Shown one piece after another: positions 11,651 through 24,635 of a stretch of DNA of 64,000 nt (positions are counted from its first letter, which is position 1; each line of letters starts with the position of its first letter). The DNA comes from Sympetrum striolatum (taxonomy: Eukaryota; Arthropoda; Insecta; Odonata; Libellulidae): NCBI GenBank assembly GCA_947579665.1, contig OX388352.1:34466216-34530215 (forward strand). The letters run 5' to 3'. Position numbers and translations under genes: made by a program. The notes beneath the pieces were generated by a model. It was not told the origin of the DNA and did no database searches. It saw only the letters and a program-made list of their open reading frames with translations.

Positions 11651-14594
11651 TACGCGAAACATAAGTACCTCATAGATGACTATTAACCTTATTTAAGGTT
11701 ATCGAGTCTTTCTAAAATTTAACGAGAAATTGAATAAACTATATATTAAATACAATAAAATAGTGTAAATACTATTTGTGCAATATAAAAATAATAAATT
11801 CATAATTTGAAAAATAGTTCAGATTTCAAACTACCTTTTTCAATAATATCAATATATTCGTATTTGAAATGAAGTTTCCGATATGATTTATCAAATTTCA
11901 CTTCTTTTGTGGCAGTGATAATGTTTCCTGGAAAAAAAAAAAAATGAAATTGGATCTGGAATATAGATAAGAATGACGGAAGAATTTACATATTTTGTAA
12001 TTCTCTCTTTGTATTGACTTCTTGACTGTACTTCCCTTTCTTCCCCTCGATTGTTATATACACTTAAATCTTGGTAAACAAATAAATACCTCAATGATCA
12101 GCAAAAATTATTATCGACGTACAGGTGAAAGAGGAAAAAATGATTCGCTTAAAGAGAAAAGGATATATGCGCAGATTCGTGTTGTGTACTATTTTTATCT
12201 TGCGTCGCCAGCTTACTAAGAGACCTGTTACTTTTAATCACGTAGAAATGTTTCATTAGCAGCGAGGAAAACGGGAAATTCGCTCGGTTCGGTTTTCTGT
12301 TGAATGCTGCAGAAATAGAGAATGAATGAGATAGATTGAATTGGCGTTGAATAGAAAAAAGAGAGAAACGTTCCCTGCCGAGCTATTCATGAAAGAATCT
12401 TTCCAATGTCAACTTTAAATTACGAGCTAAAGTTTCCTTGACTCCAATGCCGCGATAGAATTTCTTGAATATTCAAAGCTCTTCGCGGTGTTCTTTCTGT
12501 ACCTATTTCCCGACTTCAGCTATCACATCCTACGTCCTCTCCAGAAAATTAACGTAAGTACGCCCCGATGTAGTCAATCGTTTAATCAATCAGGACTCTG
12601 ACTTACAAATTCAAAGACCATCATAATGCAGTCACTCAAAACATTATATAACTCTTAAGATTTCCGTCTCCTACGGTGAAGGCACACAGAGAGAACTGGA
12701 AAGTCTCCGGGAATCAATAATTTATATTTCATTCTCGCTTGGAATATCCGAGAAGTGGATTTTCATCGTCTTGTTTTGATTTTACTTCGAGTGAGAAAAT
12801 TAGGTAATCTAAAATCTCATCTTCGAATCCCACCGATTTGCAGAAGTCCTCAGAAGGTAATAAAATCATCGGGAGTGGAGGAAGATCCATGCATCCTTTC
12901 TTTCAAATGAATAACAAAAAGTTATGAACTTGGAGATGTAGCAGTTTCTATCGATCGATTTTTTCTTTCCGGAGAGAAATTCAGCTTTCGAATTACGATG
13001 CGAAGCGTACATGAGATGTCGAAAGCTCCCGGAGGAACTGGCATGAGCGTTCGATTTAGCCGTAAAAGTCAAATTATCGCATCTGACATTAACTTCTCGC
13101 AGTTATTCCTTCACATATCAAAAATGAAATCACATAAAGCCTGCTATAGAAATAGGGTAGCTCGTGATAGACAATGCGCTTCGCTGTCTGAAAATCGCAG
13201 CGAAACTGTTCTATCCGAACTACTGCAGTCTGTGTTCAATATGTATCGTACTTTATTTTGTAGTCACGTTGAATATTAGGAGCGTAAATCCGTAAAGGAA
13301 GAAAGGACTTAGGAAATAACTTATAATAACTATGAAGACTCTATTTCCTGAAATACAATCCGAATTTTTCAGTCTTATTTATATGTACAAATATCACCAA
13401 AGATAAGAATTGCCACACACTTTGAGAATTTTATAATTAATATGTTCGGTTTGCGATGACATAGTTTCAGTTCAGCTTGAAAATATTCTGTAGCAAAATT
13501 CTTTCAAGAGGACTATTGTTTTTGATTGCTTCATCCAAGTCCTTCAACGCAGGCAGTTTCGTTCTGCGCATGCTCAGTTTGTATCTTCCGCCAAAATTAT
13601 TGCACTGTCGAAACCAATATTTTTAAGACGATATTTTTGTTTCAAAAGAGTTTTCGTCATTTAATTATTTAACTTTGCCATCACAACATGTGAATCTATC
13701 TACGAATCCCCACTTTCTACCCATTCAAAGCTGAATCACCCCGCTGTATGAAACAAGAAGAGAGGCATCTAGGAGAATCAGTGAAAACTCTTACGGAAAA
13801 CAACTTCTATCTCAAAGAGCTATCAATCACTATGATTTCATAGGAAAATGAATTTACTTTAAGAATGCAAACTAAACAATCCCACACTCAGGAGTGGTTC
13901 GGTGAATTAGTAAAAAAAACTTTTATTGAATCTTCGCTGTCGATTTCATTTAGTCTTCAGTTGTGATACTATCTCAAAGGAAAATACACTGTATACATTT
14001 TAGTTGTGTATGATCACTTCCAAATGGGATATTATGGTTGAACTACAATCATGTTTTTCTTTATATGAATATAAGTGAGTTCACGCATAAATTTATTTAA
14101 TAAAATAAGTTGTCTCTTTCTTACTAACTCTTGAATGCTTCCTAATTTAACAAACCTTCATTAACCTCGTTGGGTTAAAATAATCCGACATTTTATTGGA
14201 AAATTACTGTCATGGTGTTCGAGAAAAGTATTTTATCTATGAAGAAAATATTTTATCATAAAAATGTCATCGCAAAAATGAAAAAGATTGAATTAATGGA
14301 ACTAAAAAGGAATAGAAATTATTTGTAATGATCACCAAATAATCTAATGCGAGACTTATCGGATAGTACGGTATCTTTCTCATCAAAAACAGAATGAGCT
14401 TCTGTGATTTTCGGCGGTTCAATTCTGCGCAATGTGCTTCGGTATATTTTATTCAAACCGTGACTTTTACCGATATCAGATTTTTATTTTTCAACGGTGA
14501 TCGTAACTTTCTCTGATTCCCTCTTCCTTGTTTTACTTTATGATAAAATGTTCTAAGTAGAAGGAATTTTTGGATTGTCTTCAAAAATAAAAAA
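11651..14594. other. No supported feature
   Basis: No gene or repeat boundary could be supported. A patch near 12960-13280 is a little less AT-rich and open in one frame for 93 codons, but shows no family resemblance. Confidence 0.45.
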
Positions 14595-15604
14595 TCTGAT
14601 GTGGCCAGCACATGACTTTCTCCATGTATAAGATGTAAATATTTATCTACGACAGTAATTTCGAACTCTATATTCAATCTAAACTTAGAAGATGAGTGTT
14701 TAATTTATATATTATTACCTTTTACGTCTCAAACATTATAAATAATGTTTTTCGGGACATGCTCGATGAAAAAAGATGAATTTGGCCTTTCGCACCCCAG
14801 AGCGCCCACAAAGTACATAATCAGCAACTTCCGGTTTATCAGTATTTCATAAATAACTCCTAAACAATCAGTGATACAAAAATATGTTTCATACAAAAGT
14901 TATAGTAAATTAATTTTTCTAAAACATTTGTTAATAATAGTATATACCTAAATATCATATTTATGGAGATATTTTGGAAACTGGAAATGAGCTTTGAAGA
15001 ATGAAGCTCAACTTCCGGTTTCCCGTTTTACTCCAAAAACTAATCAACTCTAACAACTGTAATAAAAGTACTATATATAAAATTTTGTGTTGATCCGACA
15101 AACAGTTTTCATGTTAGAGCGCCCACAAAGTACATAATCATCTTCTTCCGGTTTATCAGTATTTCACGAATAACTCCTAATCGACCGGTGATACAAAAAT
15201 ATGTTAAATACAAAAGTTATGGTAAAATATATTATCTAAAACTTTTATAAGTAATACAATATACGTATATATCATATTTATGGAGATATTTTGAAAACCG
15301 GAAATGAGCTTTAATGAATAAAGCTCGACTTCCGGTTGATCGAAGTACTCCAAAAACTAATCAACTCTGACAGCACACACCACAGTACTATATACGAATT
15401 TTGGTATTGATGGGACTAATAGTTTTCACGTTAGAGCGCCCACTATCACACACACACACACACACACACATACACACAGACATCATTCCGAAAATGGTCA
15501 AAACGTGTTCTAGGGACCCCAAAACATGTATTTCCGTTGAAATCTCGAAGTCGAATTTTTTCATGAAAACAATACTTTCTCTATACTTCGTATATGGAGA
15601 AAGT
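14595..15604 (-). mobile_element. Repeat A, copy 2 (full length)
   Basis: Read on the minus strand of the family, this copy runs from the terminal hairpin (near 15574-15604) to the end TCTGATGTGGCCAGC at 14595. It has both CCGGAAGT modules, the repeated phrase gagcgcccac at module joints, and a CA microsatellite at about 15448-15477. Both ends lie in A/T runs, and AAAAAT occurs on each side, but the target duplication cannot be called with certainty in such sequence. It serves as the intact reference for the interrupted copy just downstream. Confidence 0.8.
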
Positions 15605-15707
15605 AAAAATGGGAAAGTAGGTAGTTATAAGTAGTTGTTAGTTTTGTACTTGATTGTAGGATTTTTTACTGTAGGAACAGTAAACGGCTATTGAAAAACA
15701 TGAAAAA

Positions 15708-15935
15708 TCTGATGTGGCCAGCACATGTCTTTCTCCATATATAAGATGTAAATATTTATCTACGACAGTAATTTCGAACTCTATATTCAATCTAAACTTG
15801 AAAGATGAGTGATTAATTTATATATTATTATCTTTTACGTCACAAAAATTATAAATAATGTTTTTCGGGACATGCTCGATGAAAAAAGATGAATTTGGCC
15901 TTTCGCCCATAGAGCCCAGAGCGCCCACAAAGTAC
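15708..15935 (-). mobile_element. Repeat A, copy 3, first part (interrupted)
   Basis: This part starts TCTGATGTGGCCAGC and matches copy 2 up to gcgcccacaaagtac, where it stops abruptly. The continuation expected from copy 2 (ataatcagcaacttccgg) resumes at 23808. The break is filled by the 7.87-kb TIR element. Confidence 0.85.
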
Positions 15936-15981
15936 AGCTAACAGCATAAAAAAGTTACCACCTAAGATGCTACCAGCATAA

Positions 15982-16272
15982 CTCGAGAAGGGCGAGTCCA
16001 CCCTCCAGAAAGCCTTATGGGACTACGCGTCGCAAAAGAAGCTTCTGATTTCCGCCGACCTGTATAGAACAGCGCTTAGGTCGAACGTCGAGAACGGGAT
16101 TGAAACCTGCGCTACGCTGTTTTTAACGGTTTCAACGGCCATCTTTCCTTTGGTCGGAGTTGGTATCGGTTCATCAGTAGTTTTTTTTATCAAAAATGAA
16201 GGATTATTGCCATGCACCCCGATGCATCGGAAGACTGTAAGGAGAGCGAATCTTCCATTCTCCGCGAATTAG
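15982..16272 (+). CDS. Unidentified 96-codon open frame without ATG start
   Basis: The frame follows a TAA and stays open for 96 codons, ending at TAG 16270-16272. It begins about 20 bases inside the left terminal repeat. The product would start LEKGESTLQKALWDY and contain a hydrophobic stretch (about residues 44-70) that could cross a membrane. Base composition here is richer in G+C than the neighbours, which suggests past coding. The minus strand is also open over 16023-16217, so the strand is not settled. It overlaps the start of the THAP gene in another frame. I do not recognise the family; it may be a captured gene fragment cut by the element end. Confidence 0.3.
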   Translation, partial: LEKGESTLQKALWDYASQKKLLISADLYRTALRSNVENGIETCATLFLTVSTAIFPLVGVGIGSSVVFFIKNEGLLPCTPMHRKTVRRANLPFSAN

Positions 16273-17954
16273 ATCGGAAAGGTAAGCATGTAGGGTAATT
16301 TATTTCATAATTGGAGTTTGAGTTGAAACGTGTTGAAATGAATCTTTGGTTACATGTGGTTGTTCAAGAAACCTAACATGCATCATTTATATCATTCCAG
16401 ATATCTTGTTTGGGAGAAATTCATTTCCCCGGCTAGAAGAAAACTTATATTTCTATGTTCAAAGCATTTTGAGAGAAAGTATTTCGCGTTTTGCAATGGC
16501 GAGGTAGTAAGGCTTCTGGGAAGTGCAGGTGCAATTCCGATAATTCCTTGGGTCCGGATATGGTATGTAACTTAATTCCCGCAATAACACTTTTGCATTT
16601 AAGGTTCTATATAAGAGATATTTTTCATAGTTCTGCCTTTTCTTAACTTCCAGGACGTTTGTGTCCCAGGAGCAGCTAGGAATTCGGCCGATAACTCAAC
16701 AACTGCAGCAAGCTCTGTAAGTTTCTGGAATTCATTCTATTGGTTTCAGTAATTTTCCACGTTTGTGATTCGTATTTAATTTGTAATACCAGTTTATAAA
16801 TTTATGCGACTAGGAGAAATTGGTAATATTAGAGAAATTATTTATACAAAATGGTGATACATTGTCTATTTGTGTACGTAGTGGTACTTGCTTCGTATCC
16901 TTTCCTATCAAATTCATTTATGGCCGTTTTAATTAGAATTATTGATTGCCCAGTGGTTGAAATCCGACTGCCATTCATTAAATTTTTAAGTTTGAATGTC
17001 TTTCTAATGACTCTTACATTGCTTCTTTCTGAATTGAAGTTCCGATTACATATGTCTTCTTAATGTAAACATTTACCCTATGATGCTGATCTCTTTACCT
17101 ATTTTCCAGGATGTTGTGAATACTTTGCATTCTGATCCATTCTTTCCTGTTTGTGATATCCAGCATCCACACAAGGTGAGCATTTCTGTGATTAATTTGT
17201 GATGTTATAGCAGATAATTGTCCATTGCTTCAAGCATTTAAGCATCAACCTTACTATCTATTAAGTCAAATCAGTTTTAATAGATCTTTTCATAGTATTT
17301 TATTTCATCTTATCACTTGTGGAATTACTTGTTTTACAATTAATGTTATTTCTTGATATTGATTTGTTTTTTTTTCTCTTTGTTCTTGATATGTTCATAC
17401 ATATTTTATTGGAATTTTCTTGTATGTATCAATTATATCTCTATTAATTGCATATGTATACAATAAGTTGTAAAATTGCACTGCATTTATTGTCATTCTA
17501 ATTTTGTCCATTTTCATTTTTATGACATCTTTTATGATTCTTAAACTGCAATTGGGGTAAAACCAGTAATAAACATTATTATTGTTACATTTTTCCAGAG
17601 GAGTAACTAATTAATGTGCAGCATTGATTAACTTGTCTTTTTGTGACCCTTACTTTCTTTGGGTGGATAATAGTGCCATGTGGGACTGCCGCTATGGATG
17701 ATTTACTTATTAATTTCATCTTTAATTACATGTTAATTTAGTCTTTCTCCTCTAACTTTTCAAAGTTTGTTTGTGCTTATCCTGTAGTCCAAAATAGTTT
17801 AAATGTACATGTGACATTTCTCTCATTGAAGCTTCTTCTGTCTTTTTAGGATGGTTTCATGTTGGAACAGTGTTCCTCTGAGGATGTGTTGGTTGGTGCC
17901 AGATCAATAACCATTCGATCAACTGTGTTGAGAGGTTTTCCTCAAGCTGGTTAA
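16196..17954 (+). pseudogene. THAP-domain protein gene, five exons, broken by one stop and one frameshift
   Basis: THAP domains are C2CH zinc fingers that bind DNA. Exons by splice signal: 16196-16281 (GTAAGC donor), 16401-16562, 16654-16716, 17110-17175, 17850-17954. Exon 1 starts MKDYCHAPRC, giving the C-x4-C pair, then reaches IFHSP (the usual FHxFP). Exon 2 gives VWEKFI, then LCSKHFE (the C-x2-H pair), then GAIPII, matching the AVPTIF-type end of the domain. This order and spacing are diagnostic. A TAA at 16238 interrupts exon 1. A one-base shift near 16545 is needed to pass from the THAP frame into the frame that is open through exons 3, 4 and 5; all three downstream introns are phase 0 there. 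The tail (about 90 residues) is rich in S, D and N and ends GFPQAG before TAA. The gene lies inside a TIR element, so it is either that element's own protein or a captured host gene. The domain call is firm; the working state is doubtful. Confidence 0.75.
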
Positions 17955-18310
17955 TCTAATATATATTGATACTGTGAAGTCAAGAAAGTTCATAAGGATG
18001 GATATTCTTGTACTTCTTCATTGCATAGGTTGCTCAGTTGTTTTGGTTATCTTGATTGTTTTCATCATTTGCTTCCATTGAGTTAATCACATCTATGATC
18101 CTCTTAGATTACGAAAATGAACAGCAGACTTTGTATTTTCCACAAGAAATATTTTTTAATTTTCATAAATGGTGTTCCACCAAGTTAAGTCAGTTCATAT
18201 TACATTCTCTTAGATTGTTTCACCTGCATCCAGAAATGGTTTCTCATTGTAATTGCTTTGTTTTACTGACAGTGAAGATGTTGGAATTGTTTATTGTATT
18301 GTTTCCCTGA

Positions 18311-18316
18311 AATAAA
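18311..18316 (+). terminator. Polyadenylation signal of the THAP gene
   Basis: AATAAA lies about 355 bases after the stop codon of the THAP gene, in a T-rich region that would form its 3' untranslated part. A second candidate AATAAAG follows at about 18471. Confidence 0.5.
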
Positions 18317-18319
18317 GTT

Positions 18320-21300
18320 TAACTTTTTCTCTGAATATCTGATTTTTACTTGTTACTAACCTTCACCTCGCAATTATTTTAATTTTCCTATTTAATTTCT
18401 TAATTTTACTCTTTTTATTATTTTTAACGAATTTACTATTGAAACTGCTTAATGGTATTCCTAACTCTGCAATAAAGATTAATTTTTGGTTAATAAACTT
18501 GATATTAACTTCATCTCAAGCGTAAATAACGAAAAACACGAAAAGGGAGGGGGAAAGAGCGTAGGAAGGGGATGGGGGTAGCGAGAGAGTGGGTGGGGTA
18601 GAATTAGTTCTTCCAGAGTTGATCCTAGGGGCGCTACTGTCGCGTCTCAAACGCGACGACCAAAATACATGGAGGTTTCAGGTCCGTGGGCGAGTCTTTC
18701 AGATTCTCTGTTTTGAGCGCGCTTTTCGTCTTCCTCTTTATGCCTGGCACGTTTTGAAGGCTTTTGTGATGATATATATTTTATAAATACTCGCTAAAAG
18801 TCATTGCTTTTGCTGCGGTAGAAGCAGTATTGTATTATGAAATAATTAAATTCGTATTTCGTTAAATCGGCTCGAATATCAAGCGTAATTCGCTCTTCTT
18901 CTTAAAATATTGGACAAGAATTACTTTGGCTGCTCATAGTTCGTCCTAACATATATAATACATAACATTTTCCATCAATGCAGATTTATAATGAAACCGG
19001 TTATTTCAGTTAATGCTCCACATGCCCGCAGGATGATCGTTTTCGCAAAGATTATGCTTAATTATGATACGATAATTAAGAGAATATGAACTACTGTAAA
19101 TCAGGTCAACGGAAGTAGGAAAGATAAGAAAAAACGTATATTATAAATATAATAATGGTGTTGCAGATTTGTGAAAAATAGTTAAGTAAAAAATACATTT
19201 AAATTGACTATCCGCGAGCCCCATAAGGCTTATTGCAGAGAATGTGAAACACTCAACTATCTAAATAATTTACATATTTCCGCACCTTATACGATACGTA
19301 AGATGATAACAATATAAACCATCTGTCCTCGCTATTATCTCGCGGTAATATTGTCACCATCTGGCTGTGAAAATAACGATCGTTGAGAATAGGGATCATG
19401 CCGTCGCGTATTTCGTCATGTAAATCACAGCTAAGGAATACTCTAATAATTATTGTCTTTACATAGTTATATTCTTAAAAGATACCCAGCGGAGGGCTCC
19501 TATCATTTTGGACTCACTGCTATCTAACCTGTAGTCTCTTAACAAACAGCTTTATATTTTACGCGCGAGAAATTCTTTTGGGTAATGAAGTTAGAAGGAC
19601 TAGTCGTGCAGAGTCGAGCAAAGTGCAAAAAGAATTGAATAATATACTTGTAAATATTGAATTCCTTTATTTAAAATTCGGTCAAAAATTTTAAAATGCT
19701 AAAACGATTAAGAGTTTCAACATAGAAAATAGGTATGAGCCAACAGCTTTAGGCTGTTACAACTCCACTCTAAATATTCGCACGTAAACGCTCATGCATG
19801 AAAAATATATTTAAATCTATTTCTAAGGATCTCTGTGGCAAGCCCACCTTTTGGTGCTACGTCTGCTTTTAATGTTTTTGTCTACATAACGGTTAATCGG
19901 TAGCATACATACCTTCCTTCTCAAGAAAACAAAGGGAGCTTCTCTATGGGGGTGAGAGAGGAAAGAGAAAGGGTCTTCAATGGAGCGGTCACAGGTTACT
20001 TCCGTCTTCAGTGCCTCTAATTTTCGAGGCATCGTTTAAGGGTTTTGTATGAGAGAGAGAATTGCCTGAAAATGCCATTCTTCGTCATGGATGGTGATAT
20101 AAAGAAAAGTTCGTCGAAGAAGGAATATGAATGGGTTACTTCATGGTGACGATGATAGGAAAATAAACAATGGGAATACGGAATATTTTATGCTTACTAA
20201 GAAAAGAATGTTTATTCTCTTCAACTCTAAGGCATACATCAAAAAAATATGAAGATAATGTGGTAAACAGGCTCAGAAGTGATGTGCAGAGATCCTGGGA
20301 TGTTGGCTATTAATAAGATTGAGAAAACGATTTAAGCCATTTTAAGACAAAATAATGCAGGTTAGAGGGTGACCGGAAAAACATGTTTTCAATGCTTCAG
20401 CCAGAGGGAATGTAAATTAGATCAACGATTTGAAAAAGTTCCGATTTTTGTGGCAGTTTGCAAGTTTCATTTTCCTAACATACTGAATTAGGTTTTATGT
20501 GAACTTACTTCTAAAACGTTCATTTGCATCCAAAATTCATAAACCATTAACAATAGACCTATCATAGTCGAAATTATTTATTATCAATGTAAATTTATTT
20601 TGCTTCGAAAATTATTGGCATAGGGTAGGATATAATCATGTAGGCATATAAGAATATGCATACCATGTGCATACATTCATGCATACAATTAGATCTTCCG
20701 CCAGTTGATCCCACACAAATGTCGAGCTATTCACACATTTAAATTTCTGTACCTTCAAGATATCGTAAATGTCTTCCTTATCTTTAAACCAAGAAGTTTT
20801 AAGGAAGAATATAGTCATAGCTCAACGACTATAAGGGATGGTGGAAATAACTAAGGAAAAAGATTCACAATTTCTTACATAACGCAGTTTCACCAAGTAA
20901 CGGCTTCTTCAATCAATTGGAATTAAAGGAAATTACTCAAGAGAACGAGGACCAAAGAAAGCTGCATTCATTGCGAAGGAAATTGATTCCAATCATTGGG
21001 AGGGGGTAATCTGAAGATTATTGACATTCTGGGCAGGCAGACGTTTAGAACTAGTTCCCCTTAATGGATTAAAAAAAGGTTAACTTAATATTGTGACCGG
21101 GTGTAATCGTTAAAATTACCTAAGCTATACAAGTATAATTTTATCATTGAGAATCTTCAAGGGATCTGAGAAGAGCCCACAAATGCTCTCGACGGTCTCC
21201 CAGACTGCCCATGTCTCGGACCGTCTATGCTTTCAGGAGTAGAATTAAGCATATATTAACCGTAGAAAGATCACTCCCGAAGAAATTTAAGCTTCGGAGC

Positions 21301-22806
21301 ATTCTAATTCCAAAATTACGTTCTCAATATTTACATACATCTCTTCAGGCTTTTTCTTCTAACCAATGATTTTCATAAACCTTCAAGATACCCTTAGAAA
21401 TCAATCAACAACAGAACGGGAAATTTTAAGAAATAGCTATTTGCGTAAACTAGCGTTCCTTTGGTTCTTTTTCATTACTATCATTGAATGTATAGTGTTT
21501 TCAATCCTTTTATTCCATTAAATGTTAAATACAGTTATTAGTTTCGTAGATTTTAAGAACCTTAAAAATTAATATAAAAAAACCACCAAGAGAAAGTGAA
21601 TACACTTTTTCTCTCAGTATTGATGATAGCCAAAACGTTAAACTCATCTTTATTCACTGATAAAATTTGGTAGTCGATCTCATCTGGTTTATAAAATACA
21701 AAATAAAGATGTCATTTAAATACGTATTTAAACACAACTATAATAGCCATTACTGTAATATACACGCAATAACTTGCCCATCCTGCGTCGAGTACAAATA
21801 AGTCATACTCTAGCTAAGTCTTAAATTTGGTTAGACGTCGATTAACATTGTCATGCAAAAGTCACAATTTCACGAATAGCGGTCTTATCATTTTTCGTAA
21901 CTGATAAAATAAAAGATGGTCTTCTTAAAATACTGAGAACTTCGAAATAAACAAATTGTAATACTCTTCGGAGTCGATTGGTGGATCAGTAAATAGCTAA
22001 AAAAAATGAGAGAAGTAACTTTTGAGAAATAAAATTTCGAGAATTTTACCAAAAGGACGTCTACCGCTTGCCTTTTACTGCAGTATTTACTGTAAGCCCG
22101 TTACTCTGAAACGATAAGGAATCCATGGATCAAATTTTTAGGACGGTAGTTTCATCAAGCGATTTATGATTATTTTCATTCAATCCACATCAGATAAACA
22201 GTGAGATTTCGTAGGTTATAGGCTGAAGAACATACAACATTTCTAATCTGATGCTCGGCAGTCCCACTTTATGAGAGATGTATTTCTTCGAGTCATTCTT
22301 CTAATTGCGAGGTAAAAATTATACATATATCAGAGAAGGCTAGTGGACACATTATTTTAGATAAAATCAAAATGAATCGAGCAAATTGCAACCCGTCCTC
22401 TTCTCCCAACGAGAAAGTTTTTCTTTTCTATTCCCCTTTGGCAACTAAGGGTTTATTTTGTCCTTCTCCCCCACCTATTTTGTTTTGTCCTGTTTAACAG
22501 TTTTCCAAGAATTCTACCCTTTCACCTGCACACACACTTTTGTTCCCTCTCATTCTTTCTTCTTTTTCAAGGCACACACCATATGGAGGATCGCGTATTT
22601 ATGTAAATGTTGAAGATGGTGCTAGTAAACGTCAAAGCTAATTGTGAGAATTTGCCACAGTGTTGTTATAAGGATAATTTAATTTTACAAATTCTTGGAT
22701 TATATAATCTATAGGAGTCACGAGAGTAAGGGGAAATGGTAATCTAGAAAAGATTATTCCTTATTTAAATCAATCGAATGAGCTTTAACTTTGGGGAACT
22801 CCATAG
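18320..22806. other. Interior of the TIR element, no recognised gene
   Basis: No transposase, helicase or nuclease can be read on either strand. A purine-rich, G-rich block at 18540-18600 leads into a less AT-rich patch up to about 18750 that could be an old promoter or exon, but no frame there is convincing. Confidence 0.45.
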
Positions 22807-22906
22807 GTAACTAAGCACAAGGAAATAAATAACTTTGTCAAAGTTACACGACTTTTTGTGTGGAAGATGTGGAACTTTTATTTCCTTGTGTTTATTCCTT
22901 AGTTAT
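22807..22906. repeat. Small imperfect inverted repeat
   Basis: The arm taactaagcacaaggaaata (22808-22827) is mirrored by tatttccttgtgtttattccttagtta (22879-22905), with an 8-base gap in one arm. It is probably a small foldback or MITE remnant inside the TIR element. Confidence 0.45.
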
Positions 22907-23105
22907 TTCTCTTCATGATAGAACGCTTTTCAATTGGGAAAATTAAACGAAAGGGTTGTAAAAGCAATCAAATTAAATTATAATAATCCACCGAATTATG
23001 CACATATCTTATGTATAAAAATTCAGCCTGCATATGTTTGTGCCCGCAAAACTCAAAAATCACTTGGTCGATTGACTTGAAATTTTTATAGAACATTGCA
23101 TTCAA

Positions 23106-23132
23106 ATATATATATATATATATATATATATA
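23106..23132. repeat. TA microsatellite
   Basis: About thirteen uninterrupted TA units. Confidence 0.9.
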
Positions 23133-23803
23133 CGAAAGTGTTTATATTGTAAAAAATGGTGACACTTCGTCCTAGCTTCGATCCCAGAATTGAATTTTCG
23201 AGAATTTTACGGAATACGAAAAGTTTTGTGAGTATAAACAACCGGTCCCCCTGACGACAAATGCCATTGTTGAATCCGAGATCCTGCGTTGTGGCCTATT
23301 TGAAATTAAGAAGAAGAGAATAGTTGCTGGTTTCGTTCACATTGATGAGCATAATCAATCGTTGGAAGTGATTTAAACGATCGATTTTCGAAAAACGAAA
23401 TGTGAGTTAATTTGATACCGAATGTTGTATTCAGTTAAATTCATTTGTATTGCTTTGGAAATGATTTAATAATCTGTTATCGAAAATTAAAGTGAGAGTT
23501 ACTTTGATTGCTGCATTCCATTCGATTCATTTCTTTAGTTATCTTCCAGTTGATCGTCGTCAAATTCAATAGTACGCGTTAACACATCAAATGTTGCGGC
23601 AGATAATGGATAGTAGTAAATGATTTTTATATAAATAACGAAAATTCTCCATCCAAACGCGAGAGCCGAGCTAGCGTAACGTACCATGTTCTCCATCTTT
23701 CTTTTCTCTCCCTCCCTTTTCGAGAGAAAGGCTCGCCGGCCCGAAATTTGGACTTAGAATTTCTTGGTGGGTCAGGGGTGGTAACTTTTTTTTGCTGTTA
23801 GCT

Positions 23804-24453
23804 GTACATAATCAGCAACTTCCGGTTTATCAGTATTTCATGAATAACTCCTAAACAATCAGTGATACAAAAATATGTTTCAAACAAAAGTTATAGTAAA
23901 TAACATTTTCTAAAACATTTATAAATAATAGTATATACCTTAATATCATATTTATGGAGATATTTTGAAAACCGGAAATGAGCTTTTAAGAATAAAGCTC
24001 AACTTCCGGTAAATCGATTCTTTCTAAAAACTAATCAACCCTCACGACTGTAATAAAAGTACAATTTATGAAATTTGGTGTTGATCCGACAATTATTTTT
24101 CATGTTAGAGCGCCCACAAAGTACATAATCATCTTCTTCCGGTTTATCAGTATTTCACGAATAACTCCTAATCAACCGGAGATACAAAAATATATTAAAT
24201 ACAAAAGTTATAGTAAATTTCATTATCTAAAACTTTTATAATTAATACAATTTACGTATACATCATATTTATGGAGATATTTTGAAAACCGGAAATGCGC
24301 TTTAATGAATAAAGCACGACTTCCGGTTGACCGATTTACTCCAAAAACTAATCAACTCTGACAGCTTGCACCACAGTTTCATATATGAAGTTTGGTATTG
24401 ATTCGACTAATGGTTTTCACGTTAGAGCGCCCACTATCACACACACACATACA

Positions 24454-24506
<53 letters not shown>

Positions 24507-24635
24507 ACAGACATCATTCCGAAAATGGTCAAAACGTGTTCTAGGGACCCCAAAACATGTATTTCCGTTGAAATCTCGAAGTCGAATTTTTTCATGAAAA
24601 CAATACTTTCTCTATACTTCGTATATGGAGAAAGT
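23804..24635 (-). mobile_element. Repeat A, copy 3, second part
   Basis: This part continues exactly where 15935 left off, from GTACATAATCAGCAAC through both CCGGAAGT modules and a long CA microsatellite (about 24438-24502) to the terminal hairpin ending at 24635. Together with 15708-15935 it restores one complete repeat A, which shows that the intervening 7.87 kb arrived later. Confidence 0.85.

Larger units (their letters stand above)
15936..23803. mobile_element. 7.87-kb TIR element inserted in repeat A
   Basis: The left end (15936-15962) and the inverse of the right end (23777-23803) agree at 26 of 27 bases, both starting AGCTAACAGCA and ending AAAAGTTACCACC. The flanks are GTAC on each side (15932-15935 and 23804-23807), while the uninterrupted copy of repeat A has GTAC once. 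The same data also fit a TA duplication with ends starting CAGCTAACAG. The insertion is therefore certain, but the superfamily is not. Inside are a five-exon THAP-domain gene at the left, a polyadenylation signal, and about 5 kb without a recognisable transposase. THAP plus a 2-bp duplication would suit an ISL2EU-type element; a 4-bp duplication would point elsewhere. P elements, which also encode THAP domains, normally duplicate 8 bp, which is not seen. Confidence 0.85.

Noticed and set aside
18540..18750. Promoter or first exon of a second gene in the TIR element
   Set aside because: The patch is G-rich and less AT-rich, but no frame with start and donor is convincing.
23211..23381. Short open stretch ending GFVHIDEHNQSLEVI
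   Set aside because: About 60 codons look coding-like, but there is no start, splice signal or family match.
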